From Aquipuribacter hungaricus (GTDB lineage Bacteria; Actinomycetota; Actinomycetes; Actinomycetales; JBBAYJ01), in assembly GCF_042663885.1 (NCBI RefSeq), contig NZ_JBHSXV010000001.1: DNA of 64,000 bases. The stretch is one strand, 5' to 3'. The notes below the pieces were generated by a model, which had not been told where the DNA came from, ran no database searches, and saw nothing but the letters and a program-made list of their open reading frames with translations. Shown piece after piece: positions 7,492-15,905 of the stretch. Numbering within the stretch: the stretch's first letter is position 1; every line of letters starts with the position of its first letter. The position numbers and the translations under genes were made by a program.

Positions 7492-8292
7492 ATGGACCGC
7501 GTCGTCTCCGCCACCATGACCGCCGACGTGCTCGGCCCCACCACGGTCGAGCTCCAGGTCGCCGTGGCCGGGACGACCCCCGCGGACGAGCGGCTCGTCG
7601 CGACGCTGGACGGGGAGCCGCTGCCGCTGCGCGAGCTCGCAGGGCCGGTGGGCAGCCGGATGCACGTGCTGCGCTGCGACGCAGGGAGCCTCGAGGTCAC
7701 GTACACCGCCAAAGTCGACGGCCGCTCGGAGCCCGTCGGCGTCGAGGAGCTCGACCGCTCCGTCTACCTGCGCCCGAGCCGCTACGCGGAGTCCGACCGG
7801 CTCGCGGCGGTCGCGCGCGCCGAGCTCGGGCCGCGCGGGACGGACCCCGCCCGACTCGTCCGCGACGTCGCCGCCTGGGTCGGCCGGCGCCTGGCGTACG
7901 TCCCCGGCAGCAGCACCGGGACCGACGGCGCGGTCGACACCCTGCTCGCCGGCGCCGGCGTCTGCCGGGACTACGCCCACCTGACGACCGCCCTGCTGCG
8001 CTCGCGGGACGTGCCTGCCCGGCTGGTGTCGGTCTACGCGCCGGGCCTGCGGCCGATGGACTTCCACGCCGTGGTCGAGGCCCTCGTGGACGACCGGTGG
8101 GTGGTCGTCGACGCCACCCTGCTGGCACCGCGCAGCACGCTCGTCCGGATCGCGACCGGGCGCGACGCGGCGGACACGGCGTTCATGTCGTCCTACGGGG
8201 CGGGGGTGCGGTTCGGCCGCCTCACGGTCGCCGCGACCGTCGACGGCGACCTGCCCGCGGACGACCTGGAGGAGCTCGTGCAGATCAGCTGA
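7492..8292 (+). CDS. Transglutaminase-like domain protein (second type)
   Basis: 266 residues with an N-terminal beta region and a core with Cys in GVCRDYAHLTTALLRSRDVP, His in MDFHAVVEAL and Asp in VVVDATLL; the following TGRDAADTAF segment is typical of a stand-alone actinobacterial transglutaminase-like group. It is divergent from the previous gene, with only about 70 bases between starts. The two share the fold but differ clearly, so they look like functional partners rather than a recent duplication. Substrate unknown. Confidence 0.85.
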   Translation: MDRVVSATMTADVLGPTTVELQVAVAGTTPADERLVATLDGEPLPLRELAGPVGSRMHVLRCDAGSLEVTYTAKVDGRSEPVGVEELDRSVYLRPSRYAESDRLAAVARAELGPRGTDPARLVRDVAAWVGRRLAYVPGSSTGTDGAVDTLLAGAGVCRDYAHLTTALLRSRDVPARLVSVYAPGLRPMDFHAVVEALVDDRWVVVDATLLAPRSTLVRIATGRDAADTAFMSSYGAGVRFGRLTVAATVDGDLPADDLEELVQIS

Positions 8293-8301
8293 CCCGGCTG
8301 G

Positions 8302-8321
8302 GCGGGCCTCAGCGGGCCTCA
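8302..8321. repeat. 10-bp tandem repeat x2 at the thioesterase stop codon
   Basis: gcgggcctca at 8302-8311 and again at 8312-8321; the second copy contains the stop of the minus-strand thioesterase gene (8319-8321). Confidence 0.6.
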
Positions 8322-8858
8322 GGCCGGCGGCACCGGCGTCGCGGAGCGGATCTCTGTCGACCGGGCCCAGTCGACCACCCAGGCGGGCAGCTCCCGTGCC
8401 TCGAGCTGCTCGCCGGACAGCCCCATGACCTGCTGCGGGGTGATGCGCGCGCCGTCGCGGCCGAGGAACCGCCCCCGGATCACGGCGGACGCCACCAGGA
8501 CGTCCCCGCGCACGACGTCCTGGCGCAGGAACAGCGACACCTCGTCCCACCCGACGACCTCGGTGACCACGTCGAAGCGCTGGAACAGCCGGAGCGACCG
8601 CTTGAACGTGATGGTCTCCGCGACGACGACGGGGTACCAGCCCGCCCTCCTCAGCAGCGGCGTGACGCCCGAGCGCGCGAGCAGGTCGAGCCGGCCGATG
8701 TCCATGATCGTCAGGTAGGTGCCGTTGTTGACGTGGCGCAGCAGGTCGAGGTCGGTCGGCCAGACCCGGAACGGCGTGCGGACCGGCCCGAGCACGGACA
8801 CCCGGCTGCGGCGGCGGCCGAGCAGGACGAGGTGGAGCAGGCGCAGGTACAGGTTCAC
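8319..8858 (-). CDS. Hotdog-fold acyl-CoA thioesterase-like protein
   Basis: 179 residues. The segment WPTDLDLLRHVNNGTYLTIM is the 4HBT-type start of the hotdog fold, with Asp and His-Asn-Asn positioned as in 4-hydroxybenzoyl-CoA thioesterases and the THEM6-like group; later beta strands (ETITFKRSL, FLRQDV) complete the fold. Likely hydrolyses an acyl-CoA, substrate unknown. It starts with GTG at 8858, 10 bases downstream of the vsr stop, so the two are probably co-transcribed. Confidence 0.82.
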   Translation of the reverse strand: MNLYLRLLHLVLLGRRRSRVSVLGPVRTPFRVWPTDLDLLRHVNNGTYLTIMDIGRLDLLARSGVTPLLRRAGWYPVVVAETITFKRSLRLFQRFDVVTEVVGWDEVSLFLRQDVVRGDVLVASAVIRGRFLGRDGARITPQQVMGLSGEQLEARELPAWVVDWARSTEIRSATPVPPA

Positions 8859-8868
8859 GACAGGCGGT

Positions 8869-9312
8869 CTAGCAGGCGGGCCGGACCAGTGCCAGCACCC
8901 TGGCAGCGCTCTCGGCCGGGTCCTCGTGCTCCCACACCCGCAGCACCCGCCAGCCGAGCTCGCCGAGGACGCGCGTGGAGTCCGCGTCGCGGGCGCGGTT
9001 GGCGTCGAGCTTGGCGACCCACCAGGCGGTGTTGCTGCTGCTGCGGGTCCCGTGCTCCGGGCAGCCGTGCCAGAAGCAGCCGTCGACGAACACCGCGACC
9101 CGCTGGCGGGTGAACGCCACGTCGATGGTCCGCCGCCGCTGGCCCGGGATGGGGTAGGCGACCCGGTAGCGCAGGCCGAGCGCGTGCAGCCGGCGCCGGA
9201 GCTCGAGCTCCGGCTTGGTGTCCCGCCGGCGCAGCACGCTCATCCGGCGCGCCACCTGGGGGCTGGAGGCACCCGGGTGCGCCGGCACGCGCTGCGGGAC
9301 CGGGGCCGTCAC
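8869..9312 (-). CDS. vsr: Very short patch repair (Vsr) endonuclease, orphan
   Basis: 147 residues. RRRDTKPELELRRRLHALG is the Vsr N-terminal signature, and VDGCFWHGCPEH contains the catalytic Asp and the zinc/active-site His and Cys residues; RVWEHE near the C terminus is also conserved. In E. coli Vsr nicks 5' of T in T:G mismatches created by deamination at Dcm sites. No cytosine methyltransferase gene lies in this window, so its target context is unknown. GTG start with a TAGCCT box 6 nt upstream. It forms a likely operon with the thioesterase gene. Confidence 0.92.
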   Translation of the reverse strand: MTAPVPQRVPAHPGASSPQVARRMSVLRRRDTKPELELRRRLHALGLRYRVAYPIPGQRRRTIDVAFTRQRVAVFVDGCFWHGCPEHGTRSSSNTAWWVAKLDANRARDADSTRVLGELGWRVLRVWEHEDPAESAARVLALVRPAC

Positions 9313-9318
9313 GGCGCC

Positions 9319-9324
9319 AGGCTA
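9319..9324 (-). promoter_or_regulatory. -10 box of vsr
   Basis: TAGCCT on the minus strand, 6 nt from the GTG start at 9312; leaderless arrangement. Confidence 0.55.
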
Positions 9325-9387
9325 GGTCGGGCCCGTCCCCGTCCCGGACCGGGGGCTGTCCCCCTGGGACGCCCGGCGGGACCTGCC

Positions 9388-9393
9388 TACCGT
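9388..9393 (+). promoter_or_regulatory. -10-like box of the DUF418 gene
   Basis: TACCGT 8 nt before the ATG at 9402, with a GGGGGG run between them that could also act as a weak ribosome-binding site. Confidence 0.45.
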
Positions 9394-9401
9394 CGGGGGG
9401 C

Positions 9402-10622
9402 ATGGACACCAGGACCGTCCCTGCTGCGACGACCGTGGCCGTCGGGCCGACCCCCCGCGCGGAGCGCGCCTGGGCGCCGGACCTCGCCCGCGGCGCCGTG
9501 CTCCTCGGCATCGCCCTGGCCAACGTCAGCATCTACCTGCACGGCGCGGACATCGGGGCGGGCGGGCGTCCCGTCGGCGGCAGCGTCCTGGACCGCACGC
9601 TCGACGTCGTCGTCACCACGTTCGTCAACGACCGGTCCCGGCCGATGTTCGCCCTGCTCTTCGGCTTCGGGCTGGTGACCATGGTCGGGCGGCTCACCGC
9701 GCGCGGCCTCGCACCCCGGGAGCGGCGCCGGGTGCTGCTGCGCCGGCAGCTGTGGCTCGTCGCGTTCGGCGCCGTCCATGCGGCCCTGCTGTTCGAGGGC
9801 GACATCCTCGGCATGTACGGCGTGACCGGCCTCGTCGTGCTCCTGCTCCTGCACCGGCGACCGCGCGTGCTCGTCGCCTGGGGCACGGCCAGCCTCGTCG
9901 TGCTCGCCCTGCTCTTCGGCGCGTTCGACGCCCTGACCGAGGTCCCGCGACCGCCCACCGACTACCTGGTCTCCGTCGTCGAGCGGGTGGCGGTCTGGGT
10001 CGTCGGGGTGCTGGGCGGCACCCTGCTCATGCTCGTCCTGGCCCCGATGCTGGCCGGCGTGGCGATGGCCCGCGCCGGGCTGCTCGACCGGCCCTGGGAG
10101 CACCTGCCCCTGCTGCGGCGGCTCGCCGTCGGCGGCGTGGTGCTGGGCGTCGTGGGCGGCCTGCCCTACGGCCTCGTCGTCGGCGAGGCGTGGGAGCCGG
10201 GGATCGTCACCTCGGCCGTCCTCGCCGGGGTGCACGCGGTGACGGGCACGGCCATGGGCGTGGCCTACGTGTCGCTCTTCGCGCTGTGGGCCGCGCACCT
10301 GCACCGGACGGGGGCGCCGCGCCGGGGCGCTCCGGCGGTGCTGGCGGCGGTCGGCGAGCGCTCGCTCACCTGCTACCTGCTGCAGTCGGTCGTGCTCGCG
10401 CCACTCCTGGCCCCGTGGGGGCTCGCGCTCGGCGACGGGCTGGGCACGGCCGCGGCGTACGGCACCGCGCTGACGGTCTGGCTGGTCACGGTAGGCGTCG
10501 CCTGGGCGCTGGCCACCGCAGGACGGCGCGGACCGGCGGAGGTGCTGCTCCGGCGCCTGACGTACGGACCCCGGTCGGCCCGGTCGGGCGGCGGCCGGAC
10601 AGCAGCGCCCCTGGCGGCCTGA
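9402..10622 (+). CDS. DUF418 (YeiB-like) integral membrane protein
   Basis: 406 residues, about 10 transmembrane segments. Conserved points: PDLARGAVLLGIALANV in the first helix, RSRPMFALLFGFGLV in the second, and the C-terminal DUF418 region with GERSLTCYLLQSVV. The family is widespread and uncharacterised; related to acyltransferase-3-like membrane proteins. It is transcribed away from vsr and followed after 28 bases by the allantoinase-like gene. Confidence 0.85.
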   Translation: MDTRTVPAATTVAVGPTPRAERAWAPDLARGAVLLGIALANVSIYLHGADIGAGGRPVGGSVLDRTLDVVVTTFVNDRSRPMFALLFGFGLVTMVGRLTARGLAPRERRRVLLRRQLWLVAFGAVHAALLFEGDILGMYGVTGLVVLLLLHRRPRVLVAWGTASLVVLALLFGAFDALTEVPRPPTDYLVSVVERVAVWVVGVLGGTLLMLVLAPMLAGVAMARAGLLDRPWEHLPLLRRLAVGGVVLGVVGGLPYGLVVGEAWEPGIVTSAVLAGVHAVTGTAMGVAYVSLFALWAAHLHRTGAPRRGAPAVLAAVGERSLTCYLLQSVVLAPLLAPWGLALGDGLGTAAAYGTALTVWLVTVGVAWALATAGRRGPAEVLLRRLTYGPRSARSGGGRTAAPLAA

Positions 10623-10650
10623 CGCCCGTGCCGGGTGGTTGGCTGCGGGG

Positions 10651-11574
10651 ATGACGGACGGCTGGGGTGATGCGGCCGACGAGCTCGTCGACGACCCGTA
10701 CGACGGCCGGCCGCTCGACCTGCTCGTGCACGCGCCCCGGGCAGTCGTCCACGGCGACGAGGGCCGGCCGGTGGAGGACGCCGTCGTGGTCGGCGTGCGG
10801 GACGGCCGGGTCGTGCTGCTCGAGGGCGCCGACGCCACCGACCTGCCGGCGGCTGCGGCGCGGGCGGACCTGGCCGCGGACGAGGTGCTGCTGCCCGCAC
10901 CGGTCGCGGACGCGGGTGAGGACGGGGACGTGCTCGACGGCGGGACGCCGGTGCCCGGGCCGGACGGCGCCGGGCTGGACGAGCTCGAACGGGTCCTGCT
11001 CGGGGCGCACGCCACCGGGGCACGCGTGCACCTGCGCCACCTGTCGCACGGCCCGGCCGTCCCGCTGCTCGCCCAGGCGCGGGCCGCGGGCGTCCGGGTC
11101 ACGGCCGAGGCGTGCGTGCACCACCTCGCCCACGACCTGCTCGTCGGGCCGCTCGTCGGACCGCGGGCCGGGGTGTGCGGTGGCTGCCCCTCGACCCCGG
11201 ACCCGGCGGACGTCGAGGCGCTCTGGGACGCCCTCGCCGACGGGGCGGTGGACATGGTCGCGGCACCGCGGCCGGCGACCGAGGACGGGTCGCCGGCGGG
11301 GCCGGGCGACGACGGGACGGCCGAGGGCACGTGGGCCGCGGTCCTGCTGCCGCTGCTGTGGACCGCGGCCCGCGCGCGCGGCCACGACCTCACTGACGTC
11401 GTCGCCTGGACCGCGACGGGGCCGGCGGACGTGCGCGGCCACCACCGCGAGGGCCGGATCGCGGTGGGCGCGCCGGCCCGCCTGGTCGTGGTGGGCCCGG
11501 ACGACGGGCCGGCCGGGCTGCCCGCGTGGGCGGGTGGCCGCAGCGTGCGGGGGGCGGTGCGGCGCGTCCTCTGA
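10651..11574 (+). CDS. Degenerate allantoinase/dihydroorotase-like amidohydrolase, metal site lost
   Basis: 307 residues against about 440-460 for allantoinases. The first 65 residues match the beta-sandwich start of cyclic amidohydrolases; the middle has TGARVHLRHLSHGPAVPLL and VTAEACVHHL, corresponding to the allantoinase HLSSADALPL and ETCPHYL region; the end (VVAWTATGPADVRG ... VGAPARLVVV) matches the family C terminus. About 110 residues between the first strand region and the HAED region are missing, including the HxH pair and the carbamylated Lys, and the SDHSPC metal Asp is replaced by AAPRPATE. It should therefore be catalytically dead. The frame is clean with normal codon use, so it is not simply decaying. 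No functional purine-degradation gene is adjacent. Confidence 0.75.
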   Translation: MTDGWGDAADELVDDPYDGRPLDLLVHAPRAVVHGDEGRPVEDAVVVGVRDGRVVLLEGADATDLPAAAARADLAADEVLLPAPVADAGEDGDVLDGGTPVPGPDGAGLDELERVLLGAHATGARVHLRHLSHGPAVPLLAQARAAGVRVTAEACVHHLAHDLLVGPLVGPRAGVCGGCPSTPDPADVEALWDALADGAVDMVAAPRPATEDGSPAGPGDDGTAEGTWAAVLLPLLWTAARARGHDLTDVVAWTATGPADVRGHHREGRIAVGAPARLVVVGPDDGPAGLPAWAGGRSVRGAVRRVL

Positions 11575-11605
11575 GGACGCGTGGACGGCTGCCGGCGGAG
11601 CCGGA

Positions 11606-12742
11606 TCAGTCTGCGGTCCCGCCGCTGCCCGGGTCGGAGGGCTGGAAGGTCTCGACCGGTGCCGCGCGGGGCAGCGGTGCACCGAGCGCGGCGGTCACCA
11701 TGGTCTCCACGCTCACCTGGCCCAGGGGCGTGCCGGTCGGGTCGGTGACCAGGACCGGGAACCACCGGTCCTCCGGCGCCCGGGCGACCGCCCGCAGCAG
11801 GGCGTCGGTGACCCGGGTGCCCGGCGACATCGTCATCGCCCGGTGCCAGCGACCGTCGACCGGCAGCCGGAACGCGCCGGTGGCGTCCCGCTCCCAGCCG
11901 GCCGCCCCGGCGTCCAGCAGCAGGCTGCCGACCACGACGTCGTCGTGGGCCTCCTCGTGCGGGGAGGTGAGCGCGAGGACGTGCTCGGTGGCGTGGACGG
12001 CCGGCCACGGCTGCTCGCCCCGGCCCAGCAGGAACCCCTGGCCCAGCGGCACGCCCAGCCGGACGAGGACGGCCAGCTGGTCGGCGCGCTCGATCCCCTC
12101 GGCCACCACCCAGGCGTCGAGCTGGCCGCAGAGCCGTCCCAGGGCGTCCACGACGAGCTCCGCCGCCGGGTCGGTGCCCAGGTCGGCGACGAGCGCCTGG
12201 TCGAGCTTGACCATCTCCGGGCGCAGCCGGCTGATCTGGGTGAGCCCGGCGAACCCCGCCCCGACGTCGTCGACGGCCAGCAGTGCGCCGCGCCGCCGGA
12301 GCGCGTCCAGGGCGTCCTCCGCGGGGCCGCTCTGCTCGGGCCACACCGACTCCGTGACCTCGACGACGAGCGGCGTCAGCACGTCGAGGTCGAGGAAGGG
12401 GGCGACGACGTCGGCCTCGGCGAGGTCGGTCGGGTCGAGGTTGACCGTGAGGAAGCAGCCGTCCGGGACCCGCGCGAGCAGGTCGATGGCCAGCCCGTTG
12501 ACCGCGGCCTGCACCTGCGACGACAGCCCGAGCCGGCGGGCGGCACCGAACAACCGGTCCGGCGGCACCTGCCACTCCGCGGGCACCCGGGCCAGCAGCT
12601 CGAACCCGGCGGGGCGGCCGTCGGTGAGGTCGACGATGGGCTGGGCGACGACCTCCAGCAGCCCGGGCTCGTCGACCACCAGGCGCACGGCGGCCTCCGC
12701 TGCCAGCTCCTGCAGCCCCCCGACGTCCCCGCTGACCGCCAC
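11606..12742 (-). CDS. EAL-domain cyclic-di-GMP phosphodiesterase
   Basis: 378 residues. The EAL domain (about 30-245) shows FELLAR at the signature position, VNLDP, EVTES, VDDVGAGFAGL, KLDQAL, AEGIE and GQGFLLGR, so all metal-binding and catalytic residues appear present. No GGDEF domain is visible. The C-terminal region (about 285-360; SPGTRVTDALLRAV ... VLVTDPTGTPLGQVS) resembles a CBS-like sensor module. Predicted to hydrolyse c-di-GMP and so favour motility. GTG start 6 nt after the stop of the DUF1059 gene; the two form an operon. Confidence 0.88.
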   Translation of the reverse strand: MAVSGDVGGLQELAAEAAVRLVVDEPGLLEVVAQPIVDLTDGRPAGFELLARVPAEWQVPPDRLFGAARRLGLSSQVQAAVNGLAIDLLARVPDGCFLTVNLDPTDLAEADVVAPFLDLDVLTPLVVEVTESVWPEQSGPAEDALDALRRRGALLAVDDVGAGFAGLTQISRLRPEMVKLDQALVADLGTDPAAELVVDALGRLCGQLDAWVVAEGIERADQLAVLVRLGVPLGQGFLLGRGEQPWPAVHATEHVLALTSPHEEAHDDVVVGSLLLDAGAAGWERDATGAFRLPVDGRWHRAMTMSPGTRVTDALLRAVARAPEDRWFPVLVTDPTGTPLGQVSVETMVTAALGAPLPRAAPVETFQPSDPGSGGTAD

Positions 12743-12748
12743 GCGCGC

Positions 12749-12982
12749 CTAGGCCGGCCGCATCGCGCCGCGGACGGCGTCGAGCAGGGCCGGGTCGGTG
12801 GGGTCGACGCCGTGGTCCCGGGCGGCGTGCACCCCTGCGAGGGCGATGATCGCGGCGGCGGTGCCCCGGAACACCTCGTCGCAGCCGGGCACGACGTCAC
12901 CGCACCGGAACGTCTTCAGCCCACCCCGCGGGCCGCCCTCCCCGGGACCCTGCGGAGTCGTGGCGACCTCACCGCGGCTCAC
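12749..12982 (-). CDS. DUF1059 small protein
   Basis: 77 residues. From KTFRCGDVVPGCDEVFRG to the end the protein matches DUF1059, a 55-60-residue actinobacterial and archaeal family with paired Cys residues (FRCGDVVPGC) that may bind metal, followed by a helix with H..DHG. Here a 25-residue Gly/Pro-rich extension precedes the domain. The GTG at 12982 is chosen because TACGCT lies 7 nt upstream; an ATG at 13018 is also in frame. It precedes the EAL gene by 6 bases, so a link with c-di-GMP signalling is possible. Confidence 0.72.
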   Translation of the reverse strand: MSRGEVATTPQGPGEGGPRGGLKTFRCGDVVPGCDEVFRGTAAAIIALAGVHAARDHGVDPTDPALLDAVRGAMRPA

Positions 12983-12989
12983 CCTCGGT

Positions 12990-12995
12990 AGCGTA
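12990..12995 (-). promoter_or_regulatory. -10 box of the DUF1059-EAL operon
   Basis: TACGCT on the minus strand, 7 nt before the GTG at 12982. Confidence 0.5.
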
Positions 12996-13063
12996 GGGGT
13001 GGCAGGCTGCCATGTCATGGGCAGGCGGCCCGGCTCGCCGACGGTCCCCCGCCCGGCCCAGCC

Positions 13064-14503
13064 TCAGGCGTCGACGGTCCCCCGGGGAACCCGGAGCCGG
13101 CGGGCCGCCTCGCCGATGACGGCGCTGTACGTCGGGTAGGCGAACTCGACGCCGGCCAGGGTCGTGAGGTCCACCCCGGCGGCCATGGCCGTCGTCACCG
13201 CCTGGATGACCTCGACGGCCGACTCCCCCGCCGCGTGCGCGCCGAGCAGGACGTCGCGGCGGCGGTCGGTGACGAGCTTGAGGAAGCCCTGCTCGCGGTC
13301 GTCGATGACGGCCCGCTCGAGCTCGCTGTACCGCACGGTGGCCACGGCGACCTGCGGGTCGCGCTCGCGGGCCTGGGCCTCGGTGAGGCCGACGCCGGCG
13401 TAGTCGGGGTCGGTGAACCCGCCCGAGGGCAGCAGCCGGTGCGGGGCGCGGCGCGTGGGCCCGAGCACGGCGTTGGTGGCGGCCGCCTCGGCCTCGGCGT
13501 GGGCGGCCTGCACGAGCATCGCCTGCTGGTTGGCGTCGCCCGCGGCGAAGACGTGGGGCACCTCGGTGCGGAAGTACTCGTCGACGGCGATGGAGCGGCC
13601 GTCGGTCGCGATGCCCGCCGCGTCCAGGCCCAGCCCGTCGACGGACGCCGGCCAGCCGGTGCACATGATGACCGCGTCGGCCTCGCGGCTCTGCTCGCTG
13701 CCGTCGGCGTCCACCCAGGTGACCCGCACGGGCCCGCCGGCGACGTGGTCGCCGTGCGGCTCGGTGCCCTCGACGCGGGCCAGCGAGACCAGCGTCCGGA
13801 TGCCGACGTGGACGTCGACCGCGTGCGCCTCGAAGCTGTCCTGGACGGTGCGCGAGATGTCCTCGTCCATCGCCATGAGGATGCGCGGGGCGACCTCGAG
13901 CAGCGTGACCTCCGCGCCGAGGGCCTCGAAGACGGTGACCAGCTGCGCGCCGGTGTTGCCGGCGCCGACGACGACCAGGCGGCGGGGCACCTCCGGCATG
14001 TCGAGGACCTGCTCGGGGACCAGCGCGAGCTCGGCGCCGGGGACGGGCAGGCGGCGGGAGTGCCCGCCGACGCACAGCACGACGGCGTCCCCGCTGACCC
14101 GCCGGCCGGTGTCCGACAGCTCCATCGCGTGCGGGTCGACGAAGCGCGCCCGGCCCTCGAGGACCAGGTCGACGCCGAGGTCGGCGAGCCGCTCGGGCTC
14201 GGCCTTGACGGCGTGGATCCGCTCGACCACCTGCCGCACGCGCGCCACGGTCCGGGTCCAGTCCACCGTGGGGTCGCCGACGTCGAGGCCGTAGACGCCG
14301 GCGGAGCGGACCTCGCGGGCGAAGCGGGCGGTCTTGGCCAGGACGCGGGTGGGCACGCAGCCGCTGTTGACGCACGTGCCGCCGGTGCGCCGGGCCTCCA
14401 CCAGGCCCACCCGGGCACCGAGCTCGGCGGCTCGGACGGCGGCCGACGTGCCGGCGGGGCCGGCCCCGACGACGAGGACCTCGTAGCTGTCGGTCTGGGT
14501 CAC
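13064..14503 (-). CDS. NAD(P)/FAD-dependent disulfide oxidoreductase (MerA/LPD superfamily), copy 1
   Basis: 479 residues. FAD site VVGAGPAGTSAAVRAAELGA at the N terminus, redox-active disulfide in GGTCVNSGCVPTRVL (CX4C), NAD(P) site VVVGAGNTGAQLV near 180, second FAD motif FAAGDANQQAML, and the dimerisation domain from SGGFTDPDYAGVGLTEAQA. At the position of the lipoamide dehydrogenase catalytic HPT the protein has YPTYS, so it is not a lipoyl enzyme. Two further YPT-type relatives lie at 39093 and 55528. Substrate unknown. The start is GTG at 14503; the stop lies 81 bases from the DUF1059 start. Confidence 0.85.
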   Translation of the reverse strand: MTQTDSYEVLVVGAGPAGTSAAVRAAELGARVGLVEARRTGGTCVNSGCVPTRVLAKTARFAREVRSAGVYGLDVGDPTVDWTRTVARVRQVVERIHAVKAEPERLADLGVDLVLEGRARFVDPHAMELSDTGRRVSGDAVVLCVGGHSRRLPVPGAELALVPEQVLDMPEVPRRLVVVGAGNTGAQLVTVFEALGAEVTLLEVAPRILMAMDEDISRTVQDSFEAHAVDVHVGIRTLVSLARVEGTEPHGDHVAGGPVRVTWVDADGSEQSREADAVIMCTGWPASVDGLGLDAAGIATDGRSIAVDEYFRTEVPHVFAAGDANQQAMLVQAAHAEAEAAATNAVLGPTRRAPHRLLPSGGFTDPDYAGVGLTEAQARERDPQVAVATVRYSELERAVIDDREQGFLKLVTDRRRDVLLGAHAAGESAVEVIQAVTTAMAAGVDLTTLAGVEFAYPTYSAVIGEAARRLRVPRGTVDA

Positions 14504-14567
14504 GGGCCCAGCCTGCGGGCAGCGGACGGCGCCCACCACCGGAGGGCGGCGGGCCGGGACCGACCGC

Positions 14568-15905
14568 TCAGCGGGCCTCGTACCGGGCGCGCAGCAGGCC
14601 CCCCAGGGCGACGTCGTGCGGGACGGGGGCCAGGCCCGCGGGGGCAGCACCGCGGTGGGCGGCGCCGGGGTCCCCGGGCCTGCGTGCCCCGTCGGCGATG
14701 GCGGGCCCCGGCCCGTCCCAGCCTCGGCGGGCGAGGTCGCGGGCGTGCCGGACGCGGACGCCGGGCAGGTCGACCGGGGCGCGCGCCACCAGGTCGGCCA
14801 GGGGCTCGACGAGCTCGACCGGGGCGGTGACCCGGACCCGCGCCCGGCAGCGGAGCAGCACCGGCGCGGGGACCTCGCCGGCCCGCACCCGCGGGTCGTC
14901 CGCCAGCGGCGCCCCCTCGGCGGCGACCGCGCCGTCGCGCAGCCACACCCCGACGTCCCCGGCCCGCAGGAGCGAGGCCATCGTCAGCAGGGCCTGCTCG
15001 GGCGTCCATCCCCGGTCGTCGACCTCCACCACGACGAGCGGGGACGCCCAGACCGGGCCCGGCGGGCGGGTCGCGGGCGAGGGGAGCAGCGTGGCCAGGG
15101 TCGCGGCCTGGGCGTTCTGCACGGCGCGGCGGTCGACCTCGCGCCCGGCGAAGTCGACGCCGTCGTGCCAGGCCACCGCGCCCGGGACGTGGCGCAGCTG
15201 CGCGCCGGCGAGCCAGCACCGGTTGGCGATCTCCCAGTCCTCGCCGCCGTAGGCCCGGAACGAGGGCTCGAAGCCGCCGACCCGCTCGAACAGGCTGCGG
15301 TGCATGCTGAGGACCGCGGCGATGACCCAGCGGTAGGACTCGTCGTCCGCCGCCCGCAGGTCGTCGGTCCAGCGGAACCCGTCGACCAGCCAGCGCGGCT
15401 CCTCGAGCTCCTCCGGCGCGCCGCCCGTCCCGGCGAACCAGGCGGACAGCCTGGCCGGGGTCCACCCGGCCAGGTCGGCGTGCCGCCGGCGGCCGACGAC
15501 GAGCACCTCGCCGGTGCCGCCGGGGGCGGCCAGGTCCGCGGCGGCGGTCGCGTCAGTCTCCGCGAGCACCGCGGCGAGGTAGCCGGGCTCGGGCACCGTG
15601 TCGCCGTCGAGGAAGCACAGCACCCTCCCCGTGCCCGCCGCGGCGCCGAGGTTGCGGGCGGCGGCCGCGCGGAACCCGTCGTCCTCCTGGGCCACGAGCC
15701 GCAGCGCGTACGGCTGCGGCGGCAGGACCGGAGCCACCGGGGAGCCATCGTCGGCCACGACGACTTCGAACCGGTCCGCCGGGAGCGTCTGCGCGGCGAG
15801 CCCGGCGAGCACGAGGGCCAGCCGGTCGGGTGCGTCGTAGTGGGTGACGACGACGGACACCTCGGCGGTCTCGGGGCTCTCGGGGACCTCGGGGACCTCG
15901 GTCAC
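14568..15905 (-). CDS. Glycosyltransferase family 2, last gene of the glycan operon
   Basis: 445 residues. The GT-A fold begins at about residue 17 (VSVVVTHYDAPDRL), with VVADDGS, AARNLGAAAG and the metal-binding LDGDTVPEPGYL; the galactosyltransferase-like GGFEPSFRAYGGEDWEIANR motif follows near 230. A 150-residue C-terminal region after the catalytic domain is unassigned. GTG start at 15905 overlaps the upstream glycosyltransferase stop by 4 bases (GTGA). It starts with a short Pro/Glu repeat. Likely transfers a sugar to a surface glycan or glycoprotein; donor and acceptor unknown. Confidence 0.87.
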   Translation of the reverse strand: MTEVPEVPESPETAEVSVVVTHYDAPDRLALVLAGLAAQTLPADRFEVVVADDGSPVAPVLPPQPYALRLVAQEDDGFRAAAARNLGAAAGTGRVLCFLDGDTVPEPGYLAAVLAETDATAAADLAAPGGTGEVLVVGRRRHADLAGWTPARLSAWFAGTGGAPEELEEPRWLVDGFRWTDDLRAADDESYRWVIAAVLSMHRSLFERVGGFEPSFRAYGGEDWEIANRCWLAGAQLRHVPGAVAWHDGVDFAGREVDRRAVQNAQAATLATLLPSPATRPPGPVWASPLVVVEVDDRGWTPEQALLTMASLLRAGDVGVWLRDGAVAAEGAPLADDPRVRAGEVPAPVLLRCRARVRVTAPVELVEPLADLVARAPVDLPGVRVRHARDLARRGWDGPGPAIADGARRPGDPGAAHRGAAPAGLAPVPHDVALGGLLRARYEAR

